A DNA stretch of 64,000 bases from Octadecabacter dasysiphoniae (GTDB lineage: Bacteria; Pseudomonadota; Alphaproteobacteria; Rhodobacterales; Rhodobacteraceae): NCBI RefSeq assembly GCF_021532615.1, contig NZ_JAKGAQ010000001.1, positions 248,001 through 312,000 on the forward strand, read 5' to 3'. Shown here one piece after another: positions 1 to 10,117 of the stretch. A program made the position numbers and the translations under genes. The notes beneath the pieces were generated by a model. The model searched no databases. It had not been told where the DNA came from and saw only the letters and a program-made list of their open reading frames with translations. The first letter of the stretch is position 1. Each line of letters starts with the position of its first letter.

Positions 1-1081
1 TCAGACCTTCGACGTAGAAATTCAGACCAGCAAGGCCATCATCACCGTAGTCGGACGCTGTTTCGCCTTCAGCCAACCAGACAGACCCGTCCTGTTTGTT
101 GATCGGGCCTGTGAACGCGTGGTATTCACCGGACGCCAAACGCGCGACCATATCTTCGGCAGATGCTTTGACCTCAGCCGGGATCGCGTCGGAAATCTCA
201 CCGATGCCGACCATGCCAGCGCCGATACCATCCCACGTGGATGTGGATTCCCATGTGCCGTCCATAACAGCCTGCGTGCGCGCGATGTAATACGGCGCCC
301 AGTCATCAATGATCGAAGACACGCGTGGCATTGGTGCAAATTCGCCCATGTCAGACGCCTGACCGAATGTGTAAACCGTCGCGCCCGCATCGTTGGCAGC
401 GGCCGCAGCAGCCTGTGGCGCCGTGGAATCTGTGTGCTGCAAAATCACGTCAGCGCCCTGTTCGATCAGAACATTGGCGGCCTCTGCTTCTTTTGCGGGG
501 TCGAACCACGTGTAGGCCCAGATGATCTTGAATTCGACGTCAGGGTTCACTTCTTTGGCGTGAATGTAGGCAGAATTGATGCCGCGAATAACTTCGGGGA
601 TCGGGAAGGACGCGATGTAGCCAATCACATTGGATTCGGTGATCTGACCCGCGATGTGGCCCTGTACTGCACGGCCTTCATAGAAACGCGCGGAATAAAC
701 GGACACGTTGTCGGCCTGCTTGTACCCTGTTGCGTGCTCGAACGCGACATCGGGGAAGTTGGCTGCAACATTGATCGTCGGGTCCATGTAACCGAACGAC
801 GTTGTGAAAATCAGGTCAGCACCCTCAAGCGCCATCTGCGTCATCACGCGTTCTGCGTCCGGGCCTTCTGGCACGCTTTCGACAAACACAGTTTCAACCG
901 CATCGCCAAATTCTGCTTCGACGGCCAAACGGCCTTTGTCGTGCTCGTATGTCCAGCCGCCGTCACCGATCGGGCCGACGTAAACAAAACCGACCTTCAC
1001 AGGCGCGTGGCCGTCCGCATGGGCAAGACCGCCCAACATGGCCGTGGCCGCAGCGCTCGCCAAAAGTGTTCTTCTCAACAT
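1..1081 (-). CDS. BMP-family ABC transporter substrate-binding protein (3' end outside window)
   Basis: Periplasmic binding protein of the basic-membrane-protein (BMP/PnrA-like) family, which captures nucleosides or related purines for an ABC importer. The ATG at 1081 follows a GGGGG ribosome site and opens a signal peptide (MLRRTLLASAAATAMLGGLA, then HADG), followed by the family's VKVGFVYVGPIGDGGWTYEHD start. The frame is open to base 1, giving about 360 residues, so only a few C-terminal residues should be missing. It is the last visible gene of the operon with two permeases, an ATPase and xanthine dehydrogenase, which suggests a purine ligand. The family call is firm; the ligand is inferred. 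Confidence 0.9.
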   Translation of the reverse strand, partial: MLRRTLLASAAATAMLGGLAHADGHAPVKVGFVYVGPIGDGGWTYEHDKGRLAVEAEFGDAVETVFVESVPEGPDAERVMTQMALEGADLIFTTSFGYMDPTINVAANFPDVAFEHATGYKQADNVSVYSARFYEGRAVQGHIAGQITESNVIGYIASFPIPEVIRGINSAYIHAKEVNPDVEFKIIWAYTWFDPAKEAEAANVLIEQGADVILQHTDSTAPQAAAAAANDAGATVYTFGQASDMGEFAPMPRVSSIIDDWAPYYIARTQAVMDGTWESTSTWDGIGAGMVGIGEISDAIPAEVKASAEDMVARLASGEYHAFTGPINKQDGSVWLAEGETASDYGDDGLAGLNFYVEGL

Positions 1082-1114
1082 GTGTAATCCCCCTAGGATT
1101 TTCTTAAGTGACCT

Positions 1115-2026
1115 CTAACGCGAGGCGTGGAACGTCTTGCCAAGTGACCCCGGCGCACCGCCAGCGGACATAATGACCAGAACGAGGATGGTGGCAATAT
1201 AAGGCGACATAGACAGGTATTCGACAGGAATCGCAACGCCCGCCGCCTGAAGGTTTAACTGCAAAACAGTCACCCCGCCAAAAAGATAGGCACCCAGCAA
1301 AAGGCGCCCGGGTTTCCAGCTGGCAAAAACCACAATCGCCAGCGCGATCCAACCGGCACCCGCCGTCAGACCGTCCGCATATGTCGGCACCCGCACGATA
1401 GACAGATACGCCCCGCCAAGCCCCGCACAGGCCCCGCCAAACATGATCGCCAAAAGCCGCGTGCGCACCACATGATAGCCAAGCGCATGGGCCGCTTCGT
1501 GGTTTTCCCCAACCGCGCGCAGCACCAGCCCCGCGCGGGTTTTGTTAAGGAACCACCAGACACCGCCAACGATACCCAGCCCGACATAAACCATCGGATC
1601 ATGCTGGAAAATAATCGGCCCAATCACCGGAATGTCGCCAAGGATCGGAATATGCCAATCAGGAAAGCTCGGCGCCTTCACACCCAAATACCCCTGCCCA
1701 AGAAGCGACGCGAGCCCGAGGCCAAACAGCGTCAGCGCCAACCCCGTCGCCACCTGATTGGACAGGAAAAACTGCGTCAGAATACCAAACACCAACGCCA
1801 TGCCAGCCCCGCCCAATGCGGCCACCAAAAACCCGATCCATGCATTGCCCGTGGCAATCGCCGCCACAAACCCCAACACGGATCCCGAAATCATCATCCC
1901 CTCAACACCAAGGTTCAAAACCCCTGCGCGTTCAACGACCAATTCCCCGATCGCAGCAAGAAGGATGGGCGTGGCGGCCACCATAAGCGACGCCAACAAC
2001 AACAGCGGATCGATGGAACCAAACAT
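1115..2026 (-). CDS. ABC transporter permease, second subunit (BPD_transp_2 family)
   Basis: Inner-membrane permease of a BMP-type (NupQ/YufQ-like) nucleoside importer, 303 aa. It starts MFGSIDPLLLLASLMVAATP; the frame is open further upstream but that extension is cysteine-rich non-protein-like sequence, and the chosen ATG overlaps the upstream stop as TGATG. The conserved stretch GELVVERAGVLNLGVEGMM, typical of this permease family, lies near residues 20-40, and hydrophobic helices follow throughout. It sits 33 bp ahead of the binding-protein gene and pairs with the longer permease at 2328-3410. Confidence 0.9.
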   Translation of the reverse strand: MFGSIDPLLLLASLMVAATPILLAAIGELVVERAGVLNLGVEGMMISGSVLGFVAAIATGNAWIGFLVAALGGAGMALVFGILTQFFLSNQVATGLALTLFGLGLASLLGQGYLGVKAPSFPDWHIPILGDIPVIGPIIFQHDPMVYVGLGIVGGVWWFLNKTRAGLVLRAVGENHEAAHALGYHVVRTRLLAIMFGGACAGLGGAYLSIVRVPTYADGLTAGAGWIALAIVVFASWKPGRLLLGAYLFGGVTVLQLNLQAAGVAIPVEYLSMSPYIATILVLVIMSAGGAPGSLGKTFHASR

Positions 2027-2331
2027 CAGACCATCCCCCCAAAGCCATGCGCCGAAAGGTGGACAACACCCGCAACCACAATTGCGCTCGCCAACATCAC
2101 CATCACATGGGACCGGCTCGGTCGATGCAGTCGTGACAACACCCGAACGACGCGCGGCGAAAACCGTGTGCCCGCCCAAATCACTGCGCCCGCAATCACG
2201 ACCAACGCCAGATGCGCGCCGACAAAGGCAATCAGCGCACCCGCCGCCATGCCATCACCCGTCACTGCGCCATGCAGCATCCACATCATCATCAGACCCA
2301 TCAGGCCGCCCATGATTACAGGTTTCATCAT
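2026..2331 (-). CDS. small membrane protein encoded between two ABC permeases
   Basis: A 101-residue protein I do not recognise. The first 18 residues are very methionine-rich (begins MMKPVIMGGLMGLMMMWML). About three hydrophobic segments are visible, at roughly residues 5-20, 30-53 and 75-95, joined by an Arg-rich loop (SPRVVRVLSRLHRPSRSH). It overlaps the upstream permease by 4 bp (ATGA) and the downstream permease by 1 bp (TGATG), so it should be translated with them. Accessory or assembly function for the importer is possible but is only an inference from position. Confidence 0.7.
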   Translation of the reverse strand: MMKPVIMGGLMGLMMMWMLHGAVTGDGMAAGALIAFVGAHLALVVIAGAVIWAGTRFSPRVVRVLSRLHRPSRSHVMVMLASAIVVAGVVHLSAHGFGGMV

Positions 2332-3410
2332 GCTGCCCCCCTTTGCACCAACCGCACGCGGTAATTTGTCAGCACATCCACCGCGAGCAATGCGAACAAC
2401 AAAAACCCTTGAAACACCTGTATCGCGGCGCCCGGCAGCCCCAACGACGACTGCGCGATATCGCCGCCAATATAGGTCAGCGCCATCAGACCACCGGCCA
2501 GCAGAATACCAACAGGATGCAAGCGCCCCAAAAACGCGACAATGATCGCCGTGAACCCGTAGCCGACGTTGAAATCAATGCTGACGATGCCCGCAGGGCC
2601 GGACACTTCCGTCAGGCCCGCGATCCCCGCCAATGCACCCGATGTGCCAAGACAGAACAAGATCAACCGCGCAGGGTTCACACCCGAAAACGCCGCCGCG
2701 CGCGGGGCTTGGCCCGCCAGTTTAATCTGAAACCCAAGGATGTGACGTGCAAACAGGATATAGGCAAAGATCACCGCGATCAGCGCGATCACCACGCCCC
2801 AGTGCATCCCGTTGGATTGCGAAATCCAAGACGTCGCCGCGTCCATCTGGGACATGTTGCGCGATCCCGGAAATCCCATGCCCTCGGGGTTTTTCATCGC
2901 CCCCAGCGCCATGGACGCCAGCAATTGTTCGGCCACATAGACCAGCATCAACGACACCAAAATCTCGTTTGTTCCGAATTTCACCCGCAGGATGCCCGGG
3001 ATCATCGCCCAGGCAAATCCGCCGAACGCACCCGCGATCAACATGGCGGGAAACACCAACCAGCGGGCCTCGGATGGATACATCGCCAACGCCACCGCCG
3101 CGCCGCAAATCGCACCAATGATGTATTGGCCTTCCGCACCAATGTTCCAGATGCCCGCCTTGAACCCGAGCGATAGTCCCAACGCGATCGCCACCAAGGG
3201 CGCGCCTTTCACCAGCAGCTGCGGCAAATAGAAAAAGCTGAATTCGCCAAACAGCGGTTCCCAAAAGATTTTGGACAACGCCTCAAGCGGGGGTTTTCCC
3301 AACGCCGCAAAAAGGGCCGCGCCAAAAATCATCGTCAGGATCACCGCCACAAGGGGGGCGGCGTAAGACCAGAACGCAGACGGCTGCGGGCGTTTTTCCA
3401 GCGCAATCAT
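2328..3410 (-). CDS. ABC transporter permease, first subunit (BPD_transp_2 family)
   Basis: Inner-membrane permease of 360 aa resembling NupP/YufP in BMP-type nucleoside importers. The family stretch LSLGFKAGIWNIGAEGQYII lies near residue 80, followed by KFGTNEILVSLMLVYVAEQL near 145, with about nine or ten hydrophobic helices. Its stop overlaps the next gene by ATGA. A 129-bp spacer with 11-bp repeats separates it from the ATPase gene upstream, so transcription may be continuous but translation is not coupled there. Confidence 0.92.
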   Translation of the reverse strand: MIALEKRPQPSAFWSYAAPLVAVILTMIFGAALFAALGKPPLEALSKIFWEPLFGEFSFFYLPQLLVKGAPLVAIALGLSLGFKAGIWNIGAEGQYIIGAICGAAVALAMYPSEARWLVFPAMLIAGAFGGFAWAMIPGILRVKFGTNEILVSLMLVYVAEQLLASMALGAMKNPEGMGFPGSRNMSQMDAATSWISQSNGMHWGVVIALIAVIFAYILFARHILGFQIKLAGQAPRAAAFSGVNPARLILFCLGTSGALAGIAGLTEVSGPAGIVSIDFNVGYGFTAIIVAFLGRLHPVGILLAGGLMALTYIGGDIAQSSLGLPGAAIQVFQGFLLFALLAVDVLTNYRVRLVQRGAA

Positions 3411-3491
3411 GGGCGAACCCCGTCAAATTCGTGGTTTTCGGTTTGGTTACAACGGGTTACGCCGCGTTGGTCCGAAATGCCCCGATCCGCA

Positions 3492-3531
3492 GCCATACCA
3501 GACCCATACCCGACCCATACCGGACCCATAC
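3492..3531. repeat. 11-bp-period (C)CCATAC tandem repeat
   Basis: Four copies of a core reading G/CCCATAC start at 3492, 3503, 3514 and 3525, exactly 11 bp apart, with variable bases between them. They lie in the spacer between the ATPase and permease genes. The same core, reverse-complemented, recurs at 62530-62580 with the same period. Copies and spacing are read directly from the sequence; function is unknown. Confidence 0.85.
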
Positions 3532-3539
3532 GCACAAAA

Positions 3540-5060
3540 TCAGTCAACATGGGCGACCTCCATATCATGCGCACCGCCCAGCATCAGGCCGATTTCTTCG
3601 ACCGTCAGACCACGTGCAGGGCGCGGTTTTGACAGCCTCCCTTCGTTCAACGCCGCAAAGGAATCCGAAATTTCCATAAGTTCATCAAGGTCTTGCGAGA
3701 TCACAATCACTGCCGCACCTTTGGCCGCCAGATCCAGCAACGCCTGACGGATCGCTGCGGCGGCTGACGCATCAACACCCCACGTCGGCTGGTTCACGAC
3801 AAGTACCTGAGGATCCTGCAAAATTTCACGTCCAATGACGAATTTTTGCAGGTTGCCACCGGACAAAGACCGCGCCGCATTGCCCGGCCCCGGCGTGCGC
3901 ACATCGAACCGTTCGATCACCTCTTCGGCAAACCCGCGTGCCTTGCCCCAGTTCAAAAAGCCGTTCTTTGTCAGACCCTTACGCTTGCGCGCAGTCAGGG
4001 CCGCGTTTTCCGTCAGTGACATATCGGGTGCCGCCGCGTGGCCCATACGTTCTTCGGGGGCGGCGCAAATTCCAAGGGTGCGGCGCGCATCTGGGGGCAG
4101 GTGCCCGATGTCGCGACCACCAAAGAAAATCTGACCCGCCGCAGTGGTGATCTCACCGGACAACGCACCCAGCAATTCATCCTGCCCGTTGCCCGCCACA
4201 CCGCCAATGCCAATCACATCGCCTGCCCGAATTTCCAGCGTGATATCCTTAAGGGACGTGCCAAATTCAGCAGGCGATTTCGCGTTCAACCCGTTGATTT
4301 GCATCAAAACATCGCCGTCGACCTTCGCCTCGCGTTCGGGCACATGCAACGTGCCACCGACCATAAGTTCGGCCATTTCACGCGCGCTTGTCTGGCGCGG
4401 ATCGCAGGTCGCCACGACCTGACCCAGACGCAGAATCGTGGCGTTGTCACACAGGCTGCGGATTTCCTCCAGCTTGTGGGAAATGTACAAAATGGCCGTG
4501 CCTTCGGCCTTTAGTTTGCGCAGGGTTTCGAACAGGATTTCAACCTCTTGCGGGGTCAGCACGGACGTCGGTTCATCCATGATCAGCACCTTGGGGTCTT
4601 GCAAAAGACAGCGGATAATCTCGACCCGTTGACGTTCACCAGCGCTCAGATCACCCACAATGCGCGATGGATCAAGCGGCAGACCGTAGGTTTCTGACAC
4701 CTCTTTGATGCGCTGGGCCAGATCGCGCAGCGGCGGCGGATTTTCCATCCCGAGGGCGACATTTTCAGCAACGTCCAGCGCCTCAAACAAAGAAAAATGC
4801 TGGAAAACCATAGCGATACCGGCAGCGCGCGCGGCGCGTGGTTCGGCGGGCGCAAAGGGCGTGTCCTCCAGCGTCATGGTGCCGCTGTCCGGTTTCACCA
4901 GCCCGTAAATGGTTTTCACGAGGGTCGATTTGCCCGCACCATTTTCACCCAACAGGGCGTGGACCTCGCCTTTGCCGATTTCAAACGACACATCGGAATT
5001 GGCAACGACGCCGGGATAGGCCTTGGTCAGGCCGTCCAATGTCATCAGCGTGTCTGTCAT
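3540..5060 (-). CDS. ABC transporter ATP-binding protein, duplicated ATPase (nucleoside-type)
   Basis: Cytoplasmic ATPase of the importer, 506 aa, with two fused ABC domains as in NupO/YufO and sugar-type ATPases. Domain 1 has a Walker A (GENGAGKST, about residues 38-46), the signature LSAGERQRVEI, and Walker B VLIMDEPTSVL. Domain 2 has a degenerate Walker A (GVAGNGQDE) and a Walker B-like VLVVNQPTWGVD with Asn in place of the usual acid, which is characteristic of this subfamily. Its start overlaps the xdhC stop by 4 bp, tying purine uptake to purine oxidation. Confidence 0.93.
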   Translation of the reverse strand: MTDTLMTLDGLTKAYPGVVANSDVSFEIGKGEVHALLGENGAGKSTLVKTIYGLVKPDSGTMTLEDTPFAPAEPRAARAAGIAMVFQHFSLFEALDVAENVALGMENPPPLRDLAQRIKEVSETYGLPLDPSRIVGDLSAGERQRVEIIRCLLQDPKVLIMDEPTSVLTPQEVEILFETLRKLKAEGTAILYISHKLEEIRSLCDNATILRLGQVVATCDPRQTSAREMAELMVGGTLHVPEREAKVDGDVLMQINGLNAKSPAEFGTSLKDITLEIRAGDVIGIGGVAGNGQDELLGALSGEITTAAGQIFFGGRDIGHLPPDARRTLGICAAPEERMGHAAAPDMSLTENAALTARKRKGLTKNGFLNWGKARGFAEEVIERFDVRTPGPGNAARSLSGGNLQKFVIGREILQDPQVLVVNQPTWGVDASAAAAIRQALLDLAAKGAAVIVISQDLDELMEISDSFAALNEGRLSKPRPARGLTVEEIGLMLGGAHDMEVAHVD

Positions 5061-5806
5061 CTATTCGCCTTCCCCGTGGCCCCAGCCGAAGATGAGATTA
5101 GCGCAGCCGCCACGCCCACGGCAATGGCCTGCGGGTGCTTTCCAAGGCGCGGTTCGCCAATCGGGCAAGCAATGCGTGTAATTTCATCACCACCGTGCCC
5201 CATTGAGGCGAGCCGCGACCGAAATCGCGCCCATTTGGTCGCCGACCCGATAATGCCGCAGCTGGCGAATCCGTGCCGCAGCAGGGCATCGCAAAGGGCC
5301 AGATCCAGATCATGTGAATAGGTCACGATGATATGGTCGCAGCGTTCAGGCGCGCGGGCCACAACGCGGGCAGGATCAGCGGCAACCAGCGGCGCGACAT
5401 TCGGCGCTAGATTATCGGGCATCCGGTCAACAGACGTGTCAATTAGGGTGATTTCGCGGTCGTTGAATGGGGCCATGACATGTGCAATCGCGCGCCCGAC
5501 ATGACCCGCGCCCCAAATCCACAAGGGTGTTCCAAGGGGGGGCTCGTCTTTGACATTTCGCGCATAATCCAGTGTCACGCGCCCGCCGCAGCACTGGCCC
5601 ATATCAGGGCCAAGTGCGACGTTGCGGGTCGCCTCGGTTTGGCCGGACAACAGCATGTCACGGGCAGTATGAATTGCGTCCCACTCAAGGGCACCGCCAC
5701 CAATGGTGCCTTCAATAACGTCCTCAAAAACAAACATTTGCGCATCGGTGTCGCGGGGTGCAGACCCTTTGGTGGCCTGCACCCGCACCCTGATCCAGTC
5801 GTTCAT
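5057..5806 (-). CDS. xdhC: xanthine dehydrogenase accessory protein XdhC
   Basis: Molybdenum-cofactor chaperone that matures and inserts sulfurated cofactor into xanthine dehydrogenase; 249 aa. The N-terminal XdhC/CoxI domain shows VQATKGSAPR and later DMGQCCGGRVTLDY. The C-terminal half carries a Rossmann-like nucleotide site, LWIWGAGHVGRAIA (about residues 93-106). It overlaps both xdhB (start) and the ATPase gene (stop) by 4-bp ATGA junctions, so all three should be translationally coupled. Confidence 0.93.
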   Translation of the reverse strand: MNDWIRVRVQATKGSAPRDTDAQMFVFEDVIEGTIGGGALEWDAIHTARDMLLSGQTEATRNVALGPDMGQCCGGRVTLDYARNVKDEPPLGTPLWIWGAGHVGRAIAHVMAPFNDREITLIDTSVDRMPDNLAPNVAPLVAADPARVVARAPERCDHIIVTYSHDLDLALCDALLRHGFASCGIIGSATKWARFRSRLASMGHGGDEITRIACPIGEPRLGKHPQAIAVGVAAALISSSAGATGKANR

Positions 5807-8175
5807 GCGCGCGCCCGCTTGACCGCCCGCAACACTTCTTCGGCTGTGGCGGGGGCTTGTAAATCAGGGTAGGTTGCGCCGCACGCAGCGACCGCATCGG
5901 CGAGCGCGGCATGTGCCGAAATTCCTAACATGAACGGCGGTTCACCGACGGCCTTTGATCGGTACACGGTCTCGGCGCGGTTTTCGCCATCCCATAGGGC
6001 GACGTTAAAGATGTCTGGGCGATCAGAGCACGCAGGGATTTTATACGTGCTCGGCGCATGGGTGCGCAGGTTGCCCTTATCGTCCCAGACCAGTTCTTCG
6101 GTGGTCAACCATCCCGCGCCTTGCACAAACCCGCCCTCGATCTGGCCGATGTCGAGCGCCGGGTTCAGTGATGCCCCGGCGTCGTGCAACACGTCCACGC
6201 GCAGGATGCGGTTTTCACCAGTGTTGGTGTCGATCACGACTTCGGAAATGGCCGCGCCATAGGCGAAATAAAAGAACGGGCGCCCCTTTCCTGCGATGCG
6301 GTCCCACGCGACGTCGGGGGTTTTGTAAAATCCGGTCGCAGATAGGCTGACGCGGTTTTCATAGGCGGTTTTTGCGGCTTCGGCGAAGGTCAGAGTGCGC
6401 GTGCCGACGCTGACTTGGTCACCCTGAAAGGTGATCGCGTCAGGTTTTACCTGATGCAGCTCGGCCAGGCATTCCGCGATCCGGTTGCGAATGATGTCAC
6501 AGGCATTTTGCACGGCCATCCCGTTGAGGTCGGTGCCAGACGACGCCGCAGTTGCCGATGTATTCGGGACTTTGCCCGTGTCTGTCGCGGTGATCTTAAC
6601 GGCATCAATGCCAACCCCGAACCGCGCCGCAGCAACCTGCGCGACCTTTTGAAACAAGCCTTGGCCCATTTCGGTGCCGCCATGGTTCAGATGGATCGAT
6701 CCATCCGCATAGACATGCACCAAGGCCCCGGCCTGGTTCAGGTGGGTTAGCGTAAACGAAATACCGAATTTCACAGGGCTGAATGCGATGCCTTTTTTCA
6801 GGGTCGCGTGGGTCGCGTTCCAGTCTGCTACGGCCTTTTTGCGGGCGGCGTAATCTGCATCCCCCAGCAATTTTTCGGTTATCTCGTGCAGGATAAAATC
6901 GGTGACCGGCATATCGTAGGGCGTGGTGTTGTCCGCTTTGGTGTCGGGCGAATGTGCACTGGCGAACCGCGTGCCGCGCCCCGGCTTCACCTGGCCAGAA
7001 AAACTCCCGCCGGAGGCATCCGTCGTTTCCTCGGCCGCGGCATAGTAATTGATGCGCCGCACGTCCGCTGCGTCCTTGCCCAAGGCGTGGGCGATGTGAT
7101 CCATCACCCGTTCGATGCCAAGCATCCCTTGCGGCCCGCCGAACCCGCGAAACGCTGTAGCGCTTTGCATGTTGGTTTTCAGGCGGTGCGATGTGATGCG
7201 CGTAGTGGGCAAAAGATAGGCATTGTCTGCGTGCAGCATGGCGCGGTCAGCCACGGGCAGGGACAAATCCTGCGCCCAGCCACACCGTGTGTAATGGGTA
7301 AAATCTACGCCTGCTAGGCGCCCGTCGTTGTCATAACCGACGTCATACTCAATCCGGAAATCGTGGCGTTTGCCCGTGATCATCATATCATCGTCGCGGT
7401 CATACCGCATTTTGCAGGGGCTGCCTGTTAGTGCGGCGGCAACGGCGCAGGACACCGCAAGCGCGTTGCCCTGGCTTTCCTTACCACCAAAGCCACCGCC
7501 CATTCGCCGGATTTCAACGCGCACGCAATGCATTGCAACGCCAAGTGCCTCGGCCACTTTGTGTTGGATTTCTGTGGGGTGCTGGGTGGACGATTGCACC
7601 ACCATATCGCCGCCCTCTTGTGGCAGCGCCAGCGCAGCCTGTCCTTCGAGGTAAAAGTGTTCCTGCCCCCCCATCTCAAGCCGCCCTTGCAGGCGGTTGG
7701 GCGCGGATGAGAGGGCGCTGTCCACGTCGCCCTTGGTGTAAATGCGGGGTCCGTCCTCAAACCGTGCATCAGCGGCAAGCGCGTCTTCAATCGTCAGGAT
7801 AGGGGTGTCTTCGGCGTAGGTAATATCGCCCAACCGCGCAGCGTGGCGGGCATTCAAATGCGTGTCCGCGATCACGAGAAAGACCGGTTGGCCGAGGTAA
7901 TGGATCGACCCGTCAGACAGCATCGGTTCATCATGAACAGACGGCGACACATCATTGGCGAAGGGCAAATCATCAGCCACCAAGACAGCCTTGACGCCCT
8001 TTGCCGATTTCACCTTGGCGAGGTCAATCGCCGTGATCTTACCGCATGCAATCGTACTAACACCAAAGGCGAGGTGCAGGGTTGTCGCGGGCATGGGCAC
8101 GTCATCGACATAGCGGGCCTGACCTGTGACATGTAGCTTGGCGGCATCATGCGGGAGGGGTTTTGAAATGCTCAT
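5803..8175 (-). CDS. xdhB: xanthine dehydrogenase, molybdopterin-binding subunit
   Basis: Large catalytic subunit, 790 aa, that oxidises hypoxanthine and xanthine to urate at the molybdenum centre. Visible are the N-terminal a/b hammerhead domain ([12 protein letters not shown]), the cofactor-binding loops [10 protein letters not shown] and [24 protein letters not shown], and the C-terminal [11 protein letters not shown] whose Glu is the family's catalytic base. Length and motif order fit two-subunit bacterial XDH. It overlaps xdhA and xdhC by 4 bp each. Confidence 0.95.
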   Translation of the reverse strand: MSISKPLPHDAAKLHVTGQARYVDDVPMPATTLHLAFGVSTIACGKITAIDLAKVKSAKGVKAVLVADDLPFANDVSPSVHDEPMLSDGSIHYLGQPVFLVIADTHLNARHAARLGDITYAEDTPILTIEDALAADARFEDGPRIYTKGDVDSALSSAPNRLQGRLEMGGQEHFYLEGQAALALPQEGGDMVVQSSTQHPTEIQHKVAEALGVAMHCVRVEIRRMGGGFGGKESQGNALAVSCAVAAALTGSPCKMRYDRDDDMMITGKRHDFRIEYDVGYDNDGRLAGVDFTHYTRCGWAQDLSLPVADRAMLHADNAYLLPTTRITSHRLKTNMQSATAFRGFGGPQGMLGIERVMDHIAHALGKDAADVRRINYYAAAEETTDASGGSFSGQVKPGRGTRFASAHSPDTKADNTTPYDMPVTDFILHEITEKLLGDADYAARKKAVADWNATHATLKKGIAFSPVKFGISFTLTHLNQAGALVHVYADGSIHLNHGGTEMGQGLFQKVAQVAAARFGVGIDAVKITATDTGKVPNTSATAASSGTDLNGMAVQNACDIIRNRIAECLAELHQVKPDAITFQGDQVSVGTRTLTFAEAAKTAYENRVSLSATGFYKTPDVAWDRIAGKGRPFFYFAYGAAISEVVIDTNTGENRILRVDVLHDAGASLNPALDIGQIEGGFVQGAGWLTTEELVWDDKGNLRTHAPSTYKIPACSDRPDIFNVALWDGENRAETVYRSKAVGEPPFMLGISAHAALADAVAACGATYPDLQAPATAEEVLRAVKRARA

Positions 8176-9539
8176 GCATTCACCCCCAAGACATCGGTTT
8201 CGACGCCACTGATGTCATCGAAGTAGCGGCGCAACTGGCCCTGTGCGGCGTCCATTCTATAGGCAGCAGAGGCGCGCATGTCGGACATTGGTTGGAAATC
8301 TTCGGGCAATTTTTCACAGGCTGCGTCGATGGTTTCGAACGACCAAGGTCGTCCGATCAGGGCCGCCTCGCTCAACGCTGCGCGTTTCGGCGTGCCGGCC
8401 ATCCCGCCAAACGCGATACGAGCGTTTGTGATTTTGCCCTTCGCAACGGTGATATTGAAACAACCGCAGACCGCTGAAATGTCCTGATCGAACCGTTTGC
8501 TGAGCTTGTAGCAACGCAGGGAGGGGGCGGATTTTGGAATGCTGACGCCTTCGACAAATTCACCCGCTTGGCGGTCCTGTTTGCCGTATTCGACAAAGAA
8601 ATCTTCAATCGGCATATCACGACAGGTATCGCCACGGCGCAGGTGCAGCGTGGCCCCCATGGCAATGAGAGCCGGCGGGTTGTCCCCGATGGGGGAGCCG
8701 TTGGCGATATTGCCGCCGATGGTCGCGGCGTTGCGCACCTGATCGGACCCGTAGCGGCGGATCATTTCGGCGTAGCTGGGGTGCAGATCGCGCACCGCCG
8801 CCAGCACATCTGTCATCGTCACGGCCGCCCCGATGCGCAGACTGTCGCCCGCGTCGTCGATCTGTTGCAGGTCGGTGCAGCGGTTCAGGAACGCCACATC
8901 GCCAAGATCGGCAAAATTCTTTGTCACCCAAAGCCCGACATCTGTGGCCCCTGCGATCAGCGTCGCGTCGGGGTGGGACATATACCAGTTCGCCAGTTCG
9001 TCGCTTGTTTCAGGTACAGGGATTTGAGTTTTTTGGCCTAGATGAAGGGGCGCGGGCGCGTCGTGCATGTGATCGGGCACGGGTGCTGATTGGCTGGTGA
9101 TGGCAGCGCGGATGATCGGTGCGTAGCCCGTGCAACGGCACAGATTGCCCGCTAGCACATCGTCGTGATCCGTGCGGCCGTTCAAATGGGCGGTGGCCAT
9201 GGACACAACAAACCCCGGTGTGCAGAACCCGCATTGGCTGCCGTGATTGTCGATCATCGCTTGTTGCACGGGATGCAGCGTGCCATCGGGTGCGGCGATG
9301 CCTTCTACCGTGCGTACGGCCTTGCCGTGGAGTTGCGGCATAAACAGGATGCAGGCGTTTAAGGACCGCGCACCACGTTCGTCGGTGATCATGACGGAAC
9401 ATGCGCCGCAATCACCTTCGTTGCAGCCTTCTTTGGTGCCGGTCAGGCCACGGGTTTCGCGCAGCCAATCGAGCAGCGTTTGCGTGGGGGGAGTGTCCAC
9501 CTCCACGGCCTCTCCGTTAAGAAGAAACGTGACGTTCAT
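8172..9539 (-). CDS. xdhA: xanthine dehydrogenase, FeS/FAD subunit
   Basis: Small subunit, 455 aa, passing electrons from the molybdenum centre to FAD and NAD. The N-terminal plant-type 2Fe-2S domain has [14 protein letters not shown] (about residues 36-49). The second 2Fe-2S domain has [12 protein letters not shown] and [10 protein letters not shown]. An FAD-binding domain (PF00941-like, with [15 protein letters not shown]) and a C-terminal CO-dehydrogenase flavoprotein domain follow. It is first in the minus-strand operon; the spacer 9540-9664 should carry the promoter, but I cannot assign clear -35/-10 boxes. Confidence 0.95.
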   Translation of the reverse strand: MNVTFLLNGEAVEVDTPPTQTLLDWLRETRGLTGTKEGCNEGDCGACSVMITDERGARSLNACILFMPQLHGKAVRTVEGIAAPDGTLHPVQQAMIDNHGSQCGFCTPGFVVSMATAHLNGRTDHDDVLAGNLCRCTGYAPIIRAAITSQSAPVPDHMHDAPAPLHLGQKTQIPVPETSDELANWYMSHPDATLIAGATDVGLWVTKNFADLGDVAFLNRCTDLQQIDDAGDSLRIGAAVTMTDVLAAVRDLHPSYAEMIRRYGSDQVRNAATIGGNIANGSPIGDNPPALIAMGATLHLRRGDTCRDMPIEDFFVEYGKQDRQAGEFVEGVSIPKSAPSLRCYKLSKRFDQDISAVCGCFNITVAKGKITNARIAFGGMAGTPKRAALSEAALIGRPWSFETIDAACEKLPEDFQPMSDMRASAAYRMDAAQGQLRRYFDDISGVETDVLGVNA

Positions 9540-9664
9540 GTGATTTGCTCGGCCGCGGTACCAGGTTTGGTCATTGCGCGGGGTCGATGCGGCGTAGACC
9601 CCAGCGCAAAAGGTATCAAAGCGTCTGGGGGTGCATTTGGCAAGCCCCCGTCAGGGGCACGATT

Positions 9665-10117
9665 TCATTGGCGGGCGATAAGACTGTCGAGATTGGCCAT
9701 GCTGCCATCCCATCCACCTTTGAATTCGCCGATCATGTCCGCCCCGACGAAGGAGGACACAGCGACGGTCACGCACAGGGTTGCGCCGCTGGCGTTCGGA
9801 GTGACTTGCAGCGTCACGAGGCTGGCGCCAAGGGCCATTCCGCCGGCTTCGATTGTTTCGGTGTACACGGCGTCCGTCGGTTCGTTCAGGTTGTACCACC
9901 GTGTGTATGATTCAAAATCCGGCGCGTCGGCCGGGCCGCAGCGTTGGTGGTCTGTTCCGCCGACCCGCACATCAGATGATAGCGTTTCAAGTGTCACGTC
10001 TTGATCGGGCGCGCCCCAAATTGCGCGCATGTCCGCGTTGGTCAAAAGCGGCCAGAGGCGCGCAGGCGAAAGAGCGATGTCGCGGGTGTAGGTGAAGGTA
10101 TCTGTATGTGTGGTCAT
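9665..10117 (-). CDS. SRPBCC / AHSA1-like domain protein
   Basis: A 150-aa START-like (SRPBCC, activator-of-Hsp90 homologue type) protein. It starts MTTHTDTFTYTRDIALSPAR with the family's ALWPLLTNADMRAIWGAP-like helix and ends with EFKGGWDGSMANLDSLIA, the C-terminal helix typical of AHSA1-type proteins. The frame is open upstream, but this ATG overlaps the ArsR stop as ATGA. ArsR plus SRPBCC is a recurrent bacterial pair; the ligand is unknown. Confidence 0.85.
   Translation of the reverse strand: MTTHTDTFTYTRDIALSPARLWPLLTNADMRAIWGAPDQDVTLETLSSDVRVGGTDHQRCGPADAPDFESYTRWYNLNEPTDAVYTETIEAGGMALGASLVTLQVTPNASGATLCVTVAVSSFVGADMIGEFKGGWDGSMANLDSLIARQ

Noticed and set aside
1472..2545. Long plus-strand frames opposite the permeases
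   Set aside because: They are Arg/Pro/Gln-rich antisense shadows of well-supported membrane protein genes on the minus strand.
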